Made by a program: the position numbers and the translations under genes. Shown piece by piece: positions 45,689 to 58,215 of a stretch of DNA of 64,000 bases. How positions within the stretch are numbered: the stretch's first letter is position 1; each line of letters starts with the position of its first letter. Origin of the DNA: Albula goreensis. Lineage: Eukaryota > Chordata > Actinopteri > Albuliformes > Albulidae. The DNA lies in assembly GCA_022829145.1 (NCBI GenBank), contig CM040763.1, positions 7,325,641 through 7,389,640 of the forward strand. Direction: 5' to 3'. A model generated the notes under the pieces. It made no database searches. It had not been told where the DNA came from and was given only the letters and a program-made list of their open reading frames with translations.

Positions 45689-47107
45689 GTAAATGCGTCT
45701 GGCACCGCTCGTTGCTAATTACCTGATTATGTCGTTCAAAGAAATCTATGTACATTGTCAGTTGAGATGGCATCTCCAGAGAATATTGTCAGAGCAAGGC
45801 CTTCGACAAGATCTGACGTGCTGTATCAATGTCAAGTGTTTTCTGAGCCTTTTCTCTGGTACCACAATCTGGAGAAAAATCCTCTCACACGTTTTCTTGA
45901 CAGAAGCCCGATCCGGTCTCCAAGATGAGATATACTCCTATTTACACGGCTCTCCGGCCTAGCTGTCAAGGGTGGCTTTTCTTTTGAATCTTGCGTCTTA
46001 TTTCCCCTCCTGAAAAGGACCTCTGTGAGGAGTTCTTTTGCAATGTCAGAGATGGATTATTGAAGTTATTCTCGTAAGAAATTAGTAGGGCTGGCAATGA
46101 TGTTGTGACAGAAAAACAGCCCTGAATGTCATTGCTGGGGAACATCAGTGACTCCATTTAGAAGGGTTTGCTGGGTGAATGGAAAATGGGAAAGGACAGT
46201 GAGGTCAAATTACGTCCTTAAAATGAGAAATGTGGTTATTTGTCATGGCGGTATGATGCTTTGTGTGCAGGGCTTGCCAAGGTTACAGCCACCCCTCTGC
46301 CCTGGATACCCAGCATCCTGACAGCGGTGTCACACAGTGGAAGATATATGAGCCATGCTCCAAGTTCATAGGAAAGCTGAACTTACATTTGTAAAAGATA
46401 TGCATCATGCATTTTTTTAAAGATGAGACTAAAGTACTCCAAATGTCTGGACATGTTGCCTTTGATTTTCTTAGTATTTTATCTTTTATCCTCATCTTAG
46501 AAAAAAAGACTCAAAACAGTAGAGATGTAGCTTGCAAATCCTTTTGACATGTGCACCCCTCTTTTTAAACACAGAGGGCGGAACTAAGGCCCCCTTCTCT
46601 TTGTAGATAAAATTCGTAGGGATTCTGAAATCATCGTCAGTCTTAATGCAACTTCGGCCATAAGACATGGTGTCATGTGTCTAAACTGATTATTCTGCAA
46701 ACACCTTCATTTATGGCTGCTTCCTTAGCACATGCTAAGTGAAATATATTATATATATGAAAATATATGTGCATTAAATGTGGGTACTTCACACTGTAGA
46801 TCAGTGATATTCAATGGAGGATTCTGGAAGACCACAATGTAGGATGGTTATTGTTTTCTCCTGATATTCAAAAACCAGTTGTGACCCAGAAATTAAGAAG
46901 AGATGAGTTAACTGTGTAATTAACTATGTTAACTTGTCATTAATTACTGAATAATAACAAACAGCTGTGCAAACTGCTGCCTTGCACAATTGGAATTGAA
47001 AACAACTGCTGTAGATGTAAAAAAAATAACATACGATTGTGGCTTGTCATGCACTGAAATATCAAGAAAGAAACAAAGCAAAGCAACACGTCTTCTTTTG
47101 TCTCCAG
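45689..47107. other. intron-like sequence between candidate exons
   Basis: No repeats or genes. It ends with a good polypyrimidine tract (GTCTTCTTTTGTCTCCAG) that forms the acceptor of the next exon. Confidence 0.4.
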
Positions 47108-47189
47108 GACTGAAAGCTGATCCTAAGAGTCCGGTGGAGGCAGAGGACTGAACCAGGGGAGGAGAGAGCGCATTGGTGGAACCACACAG
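47108..47189 (+). other. 82-nt internal exon candidate
   Basis: Acceptor CTTCTTTTGTCTCCAG|G and donor CACAG|GTAAGG are both near-consensus, and the exon length is typical. All three frames contain stops. The one continuing the frame of the 42787 exon reads LKADPKSPVEAED then TGA. A 5' UTR exon shared by the alternative first exons upstream is the simplest reading. The gene is unidentified. Confidence 0.5.
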
Positions 47190-48352
47190 GTAAGGCATGG
47201 CTTCTATAATGATTCCTTTTATAGGAAATGCCCTCCCACCCACACCTGCTCCTGAACCCCCATAGAGATTCCAATATGGGCTCTGTTTCCATCCCATCAA
47301 AATTTCGGAAGAGAGTTTGGCCGCCACACCGAAATCCATGACTACGACGATGATCCCTTTTCAAGGACGTCTCAGAGCAGTTTTGGGACATGTGAAGTGC
47401 TGTGGCGTTGTGTTTGTAAGTGCTGTCGCCGTGCCTCCCTCGGGCCTGTGAATAACTCCGCTGTCAGAAGCATTTCTCACGCATGGAGGCTTCAGTTGTA
47501 TCAGCGTCCGAGCCGTCCGATGACGCCGCTGCTTGAGCGGTCCCGACAGACTGCTGGAACAATAAGGAGCTTTGTGAAGACCACGGATGGAGAGGGCTCA
47601 TTGTTTCTCATTAACCAGATGTAACTTTCAGTAGGTTTTTAAATGTTTTAAATGAGCCCTGTTTTGGCTGTGTTCATTAAAGACAGCTGGCCCCTGTGGC
47701 CTGTGCTATAGGCCACTGTCAGACATGCCTGAAAGTTAGCAAGAAATTGGGCCACTTCAAAATGGCTCCTATGAATGAATTAAGTGGGGAAGGACCATGT
47801 GGTTTTAAGAGACTCTTTCAGTTATAAAAAAAAAAAAAAGTCGTCAAACAGCTGAGGGAATTTAAAATACCAGATTCATTAAGTCATGTTTGCATTGCAT
47901 GTGTTCAACTCTCATTTGGGAAACCAGGCAGTCAGAATTGGAGGTACCGCGCTCTTGCCCTTCCCATCTGGGAGCAGCACTTACTGTAGCAGTTACTGGC
48001 GCACCAAGGACTTGCCAGCTTACTGATTGATCAGAGCGTAGTCTGCAGAAGTTTGATGCAATTGACTCTCGCCTTGTCTGTTAAGATGCTGTCGGTATGT
48101 CTCACAGTTAATATCTGACTCACCGATATCTCCTTTGACTCACTTCACTGTGACAATGTGACATGGTTAAAAAATATATTGGTGTCATCATTTCAGTAAT
48201 GTCTTAATATCCACAGAATTTCCTTAATTGGACAATAAAGCCAGTAATATCAATATAATAACACATCTTAGAAAGTAGACACGTTTATTGCTGTAAAACT
48301 GCTATTGCCACACTTACCAGGGAGACCTAAACCTGGTACACAAGGATAATTG
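47190..48352. other. intron-like sequence with a CpG-bearing block
   Basis: From 47400 to 47570 CpGs are frequent (GCTGTCGCCGTGCC, CGTCCGAGCCGTCCGATGAC, GCCGCTGC, AGCGGTCCCGAC) without splice sites. This is perhaps a regulatory element. An A-run lies at 47827-47839. The rest is plain. Confidence 0.35.
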
Positions 48353-48495
48353 CAGTGTAGTGGTTAGGGAGCTGCTCTGCAGGTTTGAACCCTAGCTGTT
48401 ATCGTGTTCTTAATAAGTGTATCACTGACCTCATGAATACACCCCATTTAAGCCTCCAGAGGTTGCTGTCAGACATGTGTTGACTAAATGCTGGG
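48353..48495 (+). mobile_element. tRNA-derived SINE, decayed copy D
   Basis: The head GTGTAGTGGTTAGGGAGCTG and B-box-like AGGTTTGAACCCTAGCTG are well kept. The 3' end GTTGACTAAATGCTGG recalls the family tail. The body is shortened. Confidence 0.65.
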
Positions 48496-48559
48496 GTAAG
48501 TCCAGAACATGAATACTCATGAAGCATCATCAAGGGACTCTATGTCACGTTTATAGGAA

Positions 48560-48745
48560 CTCATGAGTGCTGGGTTTGACTCTTGGGTTTGAGTACTCAC
48601 CTTAGTGTTGGTGTCAAGGCTGTGAGGGGATTTGAATGGCAGTGGGGACTTGTGAGCGTTTGGGTGTGAGTGCTGAATCCGAGTGCTCATCTCTGTGTGG
48701 GTGTCAGGGCTGTGGGGATCCATGAGTACTGAATGTGAGTGCCCC
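48560..48745. repeat. degenerate ~90-bp tandem duplication
   Basis: GAGTACTCACC..TTGGTGTCAAGGCTGTG at 48591 recurs as GAGTGCTCATC..GGGTGTCAGGGCTGTG at 48681. Shorter GAGTGCTGRRTNNGA motifs repeat within it. Confidence 0.6.
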
Positions 48746-51700
48746 TATATCACTGACTTTAATGGTCAGTGATAATGCAAGCAAGGGGGATCTAGGTCTA
48801 GTCCCCTGAGCCCCTGTGTTTGAGTGGCCCCACACAGATCTGGATTATGAATGAGGGACGATGGTGAGGGTGGGGAACAACAGAAGCTGATTGGGAGGTT
48901 TGAAACTCACTCAGGCGTGAATCTTTTGTGGTGGGGAACCTTCAGCCCTTTTCCCCGGCCTGACCCCATGAGCCGGCAAAGGTCACTGTTTACGCTGTCT
49001 TGGACACCTCAACTTTCACAGCCCCGGCCCGTATTTCAGGGGTGTCAGTAAGAGCGTTCTGTGCTTTGTGGGAATGGTGTTGGTGGAGTGGTTCGGGAGT
49101 TGATAGGAGAGCGTAGGATAGTAAAATGCTCAGTGTTAATTCAGCTTCCACAGTGTACATTTTGGACTGAGATTATCTTTGTTAGAGTTAAACTATCACT
49201 TGTTGTTTCACATTGAAAGTTTAAAACACACTTCTAAAACACTAAAACTTGTTGTCACAGATTTACATTTGCTCTTTAAACCCCATGATATTCTAAATTT
49301 GTGCTGATTTTTAAGGCTGCTGCCTCTAATGACATCGTTCTTATTTCACTGAATGGCACAAAGTCACCATTTGTTTCTTCCTGTGGAAAACAGGGAACTG
49401 GGAGTCTCTTTGAAGCAGCCAGATAAAATCAACTGAAAAACCTCCTTTGCTTCATGTGACTATTTGGCTCTTTCGGTAACTAGATACTGGCGATACTGTT
49501 TAATTTATTAGGGTTCAGTTGCCAGTAGTTGCAATAATTTAATAGCCTTCCCACATTGAGGCCATTTTGAACAACAGTTGAAAAAGTAGATTAGATTAGA
49601 TCCCCTTGATGTCAATTTTCTAATAGTGCTGAATGGGCTTTGAAATGCTAAAGCAATCTATGCCCCTTTCAAGAACATTTGAATGAAATTTGAATTGCTT
49701 TAGTGTTGATTATAATAATATCTTTGTTATTTCTGGCCAGTTTACACATGCATTCCATAATTTGTTGGCCCTCTCTTTCACTATTGTATGTTGGCCTTCA
49801 GCATAAGAATATTTTTATTGGAATTTGGAATATAGGATTTCACTGCTATGTTGCTGATCGGGTACTGATTATAAATCACAGTAAATCTGGTAATGTATCA
49901 AAATCCATAGACTTATATGCATCCAACATATTTACAAAACTGTATCTTTCATGTTGACGTTGTGTTTCTCCTGTGTCCTTGTTCAGTCCTACTGCTGTAA
50001 TAATCTATACCCTTCAATCCCAAGGGCAGTCACACCTACCCGGGTACCAGCATTTCATATTTGAACACTTTTTTTTACGGCTTTGAGCTTTCCCCTTGGT
50101 TTATCTGACACCTTTGAACTTCCTTGGATGAAGGATGATTCCTACAAAAACACAGAGCAGCCACAGATAAGAGCCAGAGAGCTGTGGATGCTTGTCGTCT
50201 GTTTGTCTGGGGGTAGGGAAGCCGTGTTATATCAGTGCTACAAACCCCCCATCGTGGTTCAAGTTCAGGTGCAGGCTTTCATTAATACAGATCACATCCG
50301 TGTGGCACCTCTTCAGCATACAAAACAAGGGATGTCAAGGTTTATCTGTGCATTCGATTCATGCTGGGATATTTGGCCTCTTGTGAGAGATTTCATTCTG
50401 CCCTGAAGCTCCCTTGCAAAGGGGAGAGGCTTTGTAGTCTCATAAGGAATGCACCATTGAAAGATTTTTTTACAAAAAAAGTGTTAAGGTCGCAAATATT
50501 CAGATTCAACCAAAGCAATTTAGATTGGATTTCTGTCTCCCCAGAACTCCATGTATGTGCCAACAGATAATTGAAGAGGTTTTTTTTTTTTTTAGATTTG
50601 ATTCCAGTAACTCTCTGCAAATCTGACGTTATCCCTTCTGGCTGCTGAGATCGGTTCTTGAAATATGCATGAACTCTGTCATTTTGTGTTATTTTTTTGT
50701 TTTTTTGGGGGCTCTTGAGTCAGGGGTGATAACTGCTGCAGGTCGGTTTTAGAATGTGCTGACTCAGAGCTGTCGTTTTCCCAGCATGGGGGGTGGCTGT
50801 TTTGATAATTTGATTGCTGAGTTTGACCCTCGGTGGGACAGGGGCCTTGGAGATCATGTGCAGTGAAGGCCACGTTGGGTGAACGCATCGATGGAGAAAA
50901 ACGTGCAGAGTGCGTCTGCACAGCAAGTGAAATGTTTCACAGTTTATTTTAGGGTTGCCATTTTAAACTTAAAGGCCCTCTTCAGCCACATTTATTTCCT
51001 GTTTTTTTGGGATAAGCACCCCAAAAAATGGAACCCATGAGCGTGATGATGTGGTAGTTAACTAAATCTAGTGGTCAGTACCCTTACAATGTTATGAACA
51101 TAAAAGCAAGGAAAACTGAACAAATGAATGCATTTTATTGTGAGCCAGAATTTGTGAGGGCACATGTTGACTGTGTTTGAACAGGTCTCATAATCATGGC
51201 ACTATCCAGTCAAAGGGCCAAACCCAGGGGCCAAAGGCTTTAGATATTGGTAAAATATGACAAAACTCCAACAAGCCTCTCAGCATATTTGGAGGCATGA
51301 ACAGAGCGCACAATCACACGACAGAAACATTTCGTAGAGTGTCACTGGAAATAGATGCTTCTTCTGTAATTGTCAGTAATCTGTGAGTAAAGGGTTATTT
51401 TCTGACTCAGGTCTGCAGTGGAGAGCTCGCTGTAATTGAGCCCACGCTCTGCTGTCAGATAAGCAGAGGAACGTGATCTGGATTCAAACAGAGATGTGTT
51501 AGCTGCAGAACCAGGTCACTGGGGGCATGGGCAATCTGTCAGAATAAGCTATAATGATGTGCTATTTAAGTCATATTTCTGCCTTACTGCATCTAGAAAT
51601 ATTTTACAGCTCACTTGTAAACACTTACATATAAAAAAAAATATGGCCTCTGTCTGTTGCGTCCCCAATCTGCTGTATATGTCTATGCTGGCAAGTTAAC

Positions 51701-52746
51701 TTTATATATCATAATCCAATGATGGCTAAAGTTGATGGCTAATGTTAGGTCACAGTTGCTCTCTTGAATTCACTTTAGGTTCAACACCAATATAGCCAGA
51801 TAATAGCTGGATAATGAGAATGAAATGGCATGGGATCTGGAATAAAACTGATGGAGAGAACAACATTGATAAATTAGCTATTGTTTTCTGTCATAGATTG
51901 CCTGAACTGAGAAGCTATGTGTTGTTTTTCAAGTTTTCTTTTTCTGAGTTTTCTTTGCATGACAGGTTGAGTAAAGTTCAGCAGGTGAGTGTCACTCACC
52001 TTTGCAGAGATGATGGCTCTGTGCATATGAGTGAACATTAGGACAGCAACCCCACCCTGTCGTCCAGCTCGAAAATCTCAAACATCTTAAATCTCATCTG
52101 AACAAGATTACGGCAATTAGTTGCACGTAATAAAAATTAGTTCTGCCTCCTTTAGTCCCAGGATGCACACGTACTTCAGCAGAATGATATAGACACAGGG
52201 CTGAGCAAGGGCGAAACTACCATAAATCTTTGCAGTCCCACAACTCATGTTTTGATTTTGCTGACCATTCCTTTGTGAGGGAAGATACACAAAATGCAGT
52301 CCTCAACACAAAGCAAAAGCCCTATATTCTGCCACAGTCATCCTGCATTTATCCAAATTTACACCTCTTGAAAAAGTATAACAGTGGCTGTTAATCCAAT
52401 TAATTTTTTTCAGTACCAGTACAAATCCACTGGAACCTCTTTACCTTATGGGATTTGCAGTAACGAAAGCAACGTCCTGTTGTTTTCATACACCTTTACC
52501 TTTGACCCCCTAGGTGTCAGCTGAGACCGCGCTGCCCTTCGTTAGGTGCTTGTGTTAAATTAGTCATGCTTTGTTTAGTGAGTAGATGCACACACGGAAC
52601 GTGCACTCCTCTGTGGAGTGATGTACACCAGGGGGGCAGAGGCAGGCTGGAATCAGCATAAATCCCTGCAGATTCCTCTGTTTTGGACATCTGAGACAAC
52701 CATGCAAGGGGGGGAGGGGTTTTGGGATTAAAAACAGCATGTGTGT
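48746..52746. other. intron-like non-coding sequence (4 kb)
   Basis: No gene. T-run at 50580-50594. An exon-like arrangement at 51961-51985 (strong acceptor, 19 nt, GTGAGT) is too short to call. The block 50820-50935 has CpGs (CCTCGGTGGG, CACGTTGGGTGAACGCATCG) and may be regulatory. The 107-codon frame at 50083 has no similarity. Confidence 0.4.
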
Positions 52747-52770
52747 CCCCCCCCCAAAAAAAAAAAAAAC
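52747..52770. repeat. C-run followed by A-run
   Basis: Eight to nine C then about thirteen A. It resembles the C19-A7 junction at 2742. Confidence 0.85.
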
Positions 52771-53039
52771 CCTCATCCTACTCATCCCCAACCCCCATCA
52801 TCTTCCTGTCTGTAGTAAGAGAAGTGAATCATTGACTGAAAGCAAGCTGAAATTCTCATTTTAGTGTGTTTTTGTGTATTTTTAAACCTTAAAGTTCATT
52901 TGCAATAAATTAAATGTTTCTCTTCACTGTATATTTTAATGTTTGTTGCCTGATGTTCTTATTATAGTAGATTAATCTCAAATGAACTTCAAAACACAGT
53001 ATATGATTTTGGCAATACATGCTATGTAACCTAAACACA

Positions 53040-53290
53040 TAAATATGCCATATAATTCAAAATCTTGTGGATTCTCAGTATGTTGTCCAGATATTTACTT
53101 TGCCCTGTCTTTGAATAATTGTGCTGTCTTTGGGCTGTTTGAGGATCTTTGCATATGGAAAGCCGGGTCGCCACCAGTTTGTGGCTATGAGCCAAACAGT
53201 CATGTGACTCGCCTCCCAAGCAAATTTCACCTCAGCTCGTTTAAATATGGTTGCGCCATGTTTAAATAGGGCCGGTTCCCCCACAGAAAC
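53040..53290. other. single-copy candidate regulatory block
   Basis: Complex sequence with TTTGCATATGGAAAG, GCCGGGTCGCCACC, TTAAATATGGTTGCGCC and TTAAATAGGGCCGG. It has no repeats. A 74-codon frame covers it without recognisable similarity. Confidence 0.3.
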
Positions 53291-55189
53291 ACAATGTTAA
53301 TTTCAACAGCGCAGGACCTATGTAAACATATTGCACATGCAATTTCATTGACATGAATTAGAGCAAATGAACCACTTCAACCAATCACAAGGTCTGTTAG
53401 CCTTTTTGCACCAGCAAAACAGTTTTGCATGGACTAAATGTGTTAGTAATGCAATTCAATCATAAGAGATTTTATCAGAGGGAGAATACGAAATCTGGTT
53501 TCTCAGGATAGCACATGCCCTGAAGCTGAGAGGGAGTTATACCACATCAGAGTGAGAAATGAGGCTCATGACTAGAGAGGCTATCCTTAATGGATCCAGT
53601 GTTTATCTGTTGCTGAATGCCTGCAATGTAATATGACACTTCATTCCCTTTTGTAGCATAAGCATTTTGTTAAGTTTTAGATATTAATATTTTTTTTCTC
53701 TAATTTTATTTTAGTCCCGATTTATTTGATAGTTTGTCATGGCCATTGACTTGTGTACACTCCACACAGTCAGTCCATCCCACCTCTAAACCCTGACATT
53801 TCTGCACACTGAAAGCAGTATTGTTTGTTGGCTTTTGTTCTCGAAATGCAAAAGGGAGTCTCTTTAAAGAGCAGTGGGGTAGAACTGATTTTCATTCACT
53901 TTGCTGTATCTGAATGGGAGCATGAAGGACAGGCTGAAGCAGTAAAAGGTTCACCTGAAGGGTTCACACATAGCCTGCTCTTAACTGGCTTCTGGCAGTG
54001 ACGGTACAGTGAGACTTTATGAACCCTGTAATGACTGTGGGTCTACAGTCAGATGTCACTCACTCGAAATGTCTCTCTGTCTTCCAATAGCCGCTTACTA
54101 CTGCTGGCAGTTTCTTTTAGTGTGAGTACCATTTTCTCTGTGCATCAACAATGCAGTATGTTTTACTTGTCATGTCGATAACATTGATTGGATTGAGAGG
54201 GAAAAATAAAGAGGGGTAGAGGAGGACCGAGAGAGGGGACCAAGAAAAACAGACAAAAAGGAAGTAAAGGACAGATGAGAAGAAAAGAGCCTAGGAGAGG
54301 CTGATGAGAGAGGAGGTGGTCGGGCCTGCATCAGCTCACCCTAAAGGCCACTCTCAGGTGTGGAAACCAGGCTGTGTTTGTTTCCCACTGGCTTTAGTCT
54401 TTCCAGACAGAATGGCAGTTGACTTCCTCAGACCTCTTCTTTTTTGTCTGCTTTAGTTTTTGTCTTCTTGATTAATGTTTCTTTAAGGAGGGGGTTGTGT
54501 GATTCACACTAATCACCCTCCCCTTTCGTCCGTCCAGTCTGGCTGAGAGTCCGTTTGTTTTGATTTGGTGCGAGGGTCATGGAAAATAGGAACGATTGAC
54601 CTTGTTCCGCTCCGTTGCTAAGGTGCACCTGTGTCGCATGCTGCATGCCCCACACGCAGTAACTGCACAAACAGGTTTGCGATAATGCATCTGCAACACA
54701 TGCATTATCACAGGTGGGAAATAATTGTGGGAGGAATTCAGAAAATTGACTTTTATGGCCAAAGCACTCCTACTTTCACTTATATGTCCATTATTTGGAC
54801 CCTTGTGAAGCACCATTTACAAACTACCGGATGCCATACACAAATGGAACAGGATGAGACAGGAGAGCCAGTAATCCCGGCCCTGAAGAGCTGCAGAGCT
54901 GGCCGGTTTTTCCTCGCTGCTCAGCACTTAATTGATACTGTTTAAAGTGGTTGATTACACAGTTAACTCAACCCCATATGGGGTTTCTTGGGGCTTGTGC
55001 GGGTGTTGAATTTGAAGATGAAAACAAAAATTTGTGGAGCCTGGAATGAGACCACCTGCCTGGTTATAATCTGGATATTATACGTATCATATATCACATA
55101 TATTCACCCTCTGATCAGAATAAATTCATCATATATATTGATAAATCCGGTGCTTTCTGTGTTGATATCTACCCTTGCCAAAAATGTAG
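53291..55189. other. intron-like non-coding sequence
   Basis: Purine-rich at 54190-54320. A 31-nt segment (54091-54121) lies between a strong acceptor (GTCTTCCAATAG) and GTGAGT and is open in two frames; a microexon is conceivable but unsupported. No gene is called. Confidence 0.4.
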
Positions 55190-55380
55190 TACATAATTTT
55201 TTTTTGAAGTATACTTAAGTGTGCTTCTAAATGTTGACTAAAATGTATACCTTAAATGTATATTTCAGACTGTGTTCTGATTATACTTCTGGAAAGTAAA
55301 GTGCACAACCAAGGACAAAGTTTTTTTAAAAGTACTTCAGTTATACTTTTTTTAAAAAAAACTTTTTTCATAAGACCTCA
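55190..55380. repeat. AT-rich palindromic remnant
   Basis: Repeated AAGTATACTT/AAGTGTGCTT and AAGTACTTCAGTTATACTTT motifs with T- and A-runs at both ends suggest an eroded MITE. Ends and class are unclear. Confidence 0.35.
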
Positions 55381-55593
55381 AGTTCATCACTGTGAACTGA
55401 GTACACAAAGATAGCAGAGGTGCGAAATGTTCCTGTAACACAATCCATCCACCCACGGGGATCTACAATTCCCAGCAGATGGGCGACGGAAACCGCCGTT
55501 AACAAATTATATTAGAAGGTGATCGAGGTTAGGAGAACACTCCTGCATTAGCTACAGCTCCGCTAATTGCTTCCTTTGCAATTCAAATGAAAC

Positions 55594-55596
<3 letters not shown>

Positions 55597-55626
<30 letters not shown>
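55597..55626. repeat. poly-A (30)
   Basis: Thirty consecutive A, the longest mononucleotide run in the window. No retroposon body is recognisable upstream. Confidence 0.95.
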
Positions 55627-55630
<4 letters not shown>

Positions 55631-56199
55631 CAATAGCAATACCTCCCTCTCAAGTCCCCACTGACTGTAGTACGCACCTCTTGTTCTTGGTTCCCTTTTT
55701 CGCTAACGGTAATGACTTCCTCCCGGAACGTGTTGTTAGCGTTAGCACCCTGATGTATAAAGGGCAGAATAATGATCACAGAGCCCAGGAGCTAATAAGC
55801 TACTATAAAGTGACTGTAGTAGGTACCTCTCTCAAACAGTTCAGTTTTGTGATACAGAAGTGGAGATTTATTATTTAATATAAGAATGTAGTGATGTGGT
55901 GCAACTGCAATTATTGATGTACGGTTTCCATGTACTAAGTATGTGCTGACCTTTTACAATTTGTCTATATGTTCTAAATGGCAGACAACACCAGTGTTCA
56001 CCGGTAATGTTTTCCTTGAGATAGTCCTTGGCTACAAACATCATTTGCTCTGTGACTTTGCAGTACAAATAAATGAGCAGATTGTTGCTGAAACTCTGCT
56101 GTGAATTGCAGCCAGACTGACTCTTCTGCACTGGCAGGCAGGCGATGCTTGCTTGCAGGTCGCACTGAGCTGCTGGAAGGGAGCAGAAACAGTGCGGCT
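55627..56199. other. non-coding spacer
   Basis: No feature seen. Confidence 0.4.
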
Positions 56200-56480
56200 C
56201 TGCGTTGGCGGCAGTGGCAGTGACAGTGGCACACGGACGTGCTGACGGTCAGCAGTATACGAAGCTGGGGGGGTTGCGGGGGTAGAATATGTATTGATCC
56301 CGCGGAGCTTGCCGGAACCACGTTACCGCGCGAAAGCCTGGCTCCGTGGCATAATAGGGGCTGAGGTCACTTATTATAGCTGAGCCGCCGACAAATTCCC
56401 ACAAGGCCGTGCAAAAAAAACCGCATTGTGAAACCTGTCACAGCCGCCACAAAGGTTGGTTTACAGAAGGCTTACGCACT
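56200..56480. other. CpG-bearing single-copy block
   Basis: Includes TCCCGCGGAGCTTGCCGGAA, CACGTTACCGCGCGAAAG and TGAGCCGCCGACAAATTCCC. It is possibly a regulatory element or a minor CpG-rich promoter. There is no clear donor at the right edge. Confidence 0.3.
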
Positions 56481-57139
56481 CTGCTTTACCTGATTATGTT
56501 AGTGGGTAACGTGATGAGTAGGGAAAGGAGCTCTGTGTTCATCTCTTAGCGGGAAAGCGGTTCGGTGATTTCGAACTTGTGGAGAAGCCCGTGTTACCAA
56601 GGTCATTCAATAGCATATATCTGTTTACCGGGAGATGCATGGTATCCTTTAAGGTCGGCTATTGAAGTAATTGAGCAGTAGAATATAAGTCAGATACAGA
56701 GACATCAATACATAAACCCTAAACCCTTCCCCTACTGTATAATATAGTAATACAACAATGGATCTATTGTCAGTTGTGTTTGGTAAGAATGCTTACAATT
56801 CTGACTTGAGAGAAGTGGTATATGTTCTCATACAGTGTATGCCTCTTTATTTTTCAGACAATGTTTTCTGTCTTCTTTGTGATATTAACTCTTCCCCGTT
56901 CTTAACTGGAGTTTAGAGAATTGCACTGATCAGTGTTCATGACTTCATTCTTCGCCCTGAGTGACTGTCTCTGAGTATAATAACTTGGTTTCCCTCAGAT
57001 TTAAATGGTATCTTTAAAATCTGAAAATCATGAGAAGTATTTACACAGGCCGATCGGTTCCATCTCTGTGGTCTGCAAAGAAACAGCAGGTTTTGGAATT
57101 CAACTGGCATGTCGTGGAGAGCAAACATCTTGTTGATTT
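56481..57139. other. non-coding spacer
   Basis: AT-rich. No gene or repeat. Confidence 0.4.
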
Positions 57140-57320
57140 AGCTGGCGTGTGATGGATCTGTGTGCTTCTCCTGGTGCTGCTTCAGGTCCATGTTCTTTGA
57201 TTGACAGGCCCGTATTGCTTGTAAAATCGGTGTCAGAGGCTGGTGCGTTGTCATGGTTACAGAGCGGTCCTGGAAACGCAGTTGCTCTGCACTTGAACTT
57301 CATTCTGCAGTTCTATAGAG
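57140..57320. promoter_or_regulatory. single-copy block with PBX-PREP decamer
   Basis: A perfect TGATTGACAG lies at 57198-57207, overlapping a TCF/LEF-like CTTTGAT. A loose X-box relative (GTTGTCATGGTTAC, two mismatches) lies at 57247-57260. The block is repeat-free. It is an enhancer candidate on motif grounds. Confidence 0.35.
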
Positions 57321-57619
57321 ACGCAGCACTTCAGCTCTTCTGATCTGGGGGGGTCTGTTTTCATACCACAGTAGCTATAAAAATGTTTTGTGTGTGCATG
57401 TGCATGTCTGGCATTCAAACAAATGCACTTAGCCTCTTTAAGGGCATATTCAATTCAATAAAAACAGACTTAAGTCTTTTTAAGAGCATATGCTATTCTG
57501 CTTTAGGGTGAAAAGAGAAAATGTCTTACTTATCTTTAGTGTAATAGAACTTATGTTGTGATGTAAAGTCAGTTATTTTGATTGAATTGCGTATTTACTT
57601 TAAGAAATTGGACCCCAGC
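57321..57619. other. non-coding spacer
   Basis: No feature seen. Confidence 0.4.
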
Positions 57620-57790
57620 CTGTTTGTGTGTGTGTGTGTGTGTTAGCACATGTATGTGTGTGCAATATTGTTTTTATACGTATGAGTATGCATGTGTCTG
57701 TGAATATTCTGTGCGTGTGTGTATGTGTGAGAATGCTCTGTGTGTGTGAGGGTGCATGTGTTCACGTGTGTGTGACAGCATGAAAGACGG
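57620..57790. repeat. GT-rich degenerate field
   Basis: (GT)n at 57623-57642, then broken TGTGTGTR and GTGCATGTG motifs to about 57775. No coding value. Confidence 0.8.
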
Positions 57791-58215
57791 CAGTGTGTGC
57801 AGGTTTTGAGAGAGTATGCGGGGCTCTGTAAGAGCGTTCCTTAAGCCAGCGCGTGAGCGTGCTGTTTGCATTGAGGGTCTGTCTCAGCCAGCCCTCGTCG
57901 CTCTCCGCCGTGTTTGCGTATGCTAATGCAGCGCGCTCTGTGTTCTCTGTTCTCCATGTGAATGCGGCCCTCTGCGCTCACTGCTGTGCCATTCATGTCC
58001 CTCATCTGAGCTCAAGGGCCAGGCTGGATATTGTCTTGTTCCCAGCCACACAAGCCCTGATATATTGATGTGCCTGTGTGGGTCTCATTGACTTCTGTGA
58101 CAGCGCTCACCTAATTCACTGCCTTAATTAAACCGTGGGCATGCTCTATTAATTGTGGGGCCAAGTTCAGCTCTCTGTGCGATCCTTAATCTCATTTTAA
58201 TCACTTTTTGAACCC
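57791..58215. promoter_or_regulatory. single-copy block rich in TAAT cores
   Basis: From 58085 to 58215 the cores CTAATTCA, CCTTAATTAAACC, CTATTAATTG, CCTTAATCTC and TTTTAATCAC occur within 130 bp. This density of homeodomain cores in complex sequence suggests an enhancer. The part before it (57840-57990) holds some CpGs. Confidence 0.3.

Noticed and set aside
52626-52645. CTCF-like CACCAGGGGGGCAGAGG
   Set aside because: An extra G breaks the core register, leaving too many mismatches.
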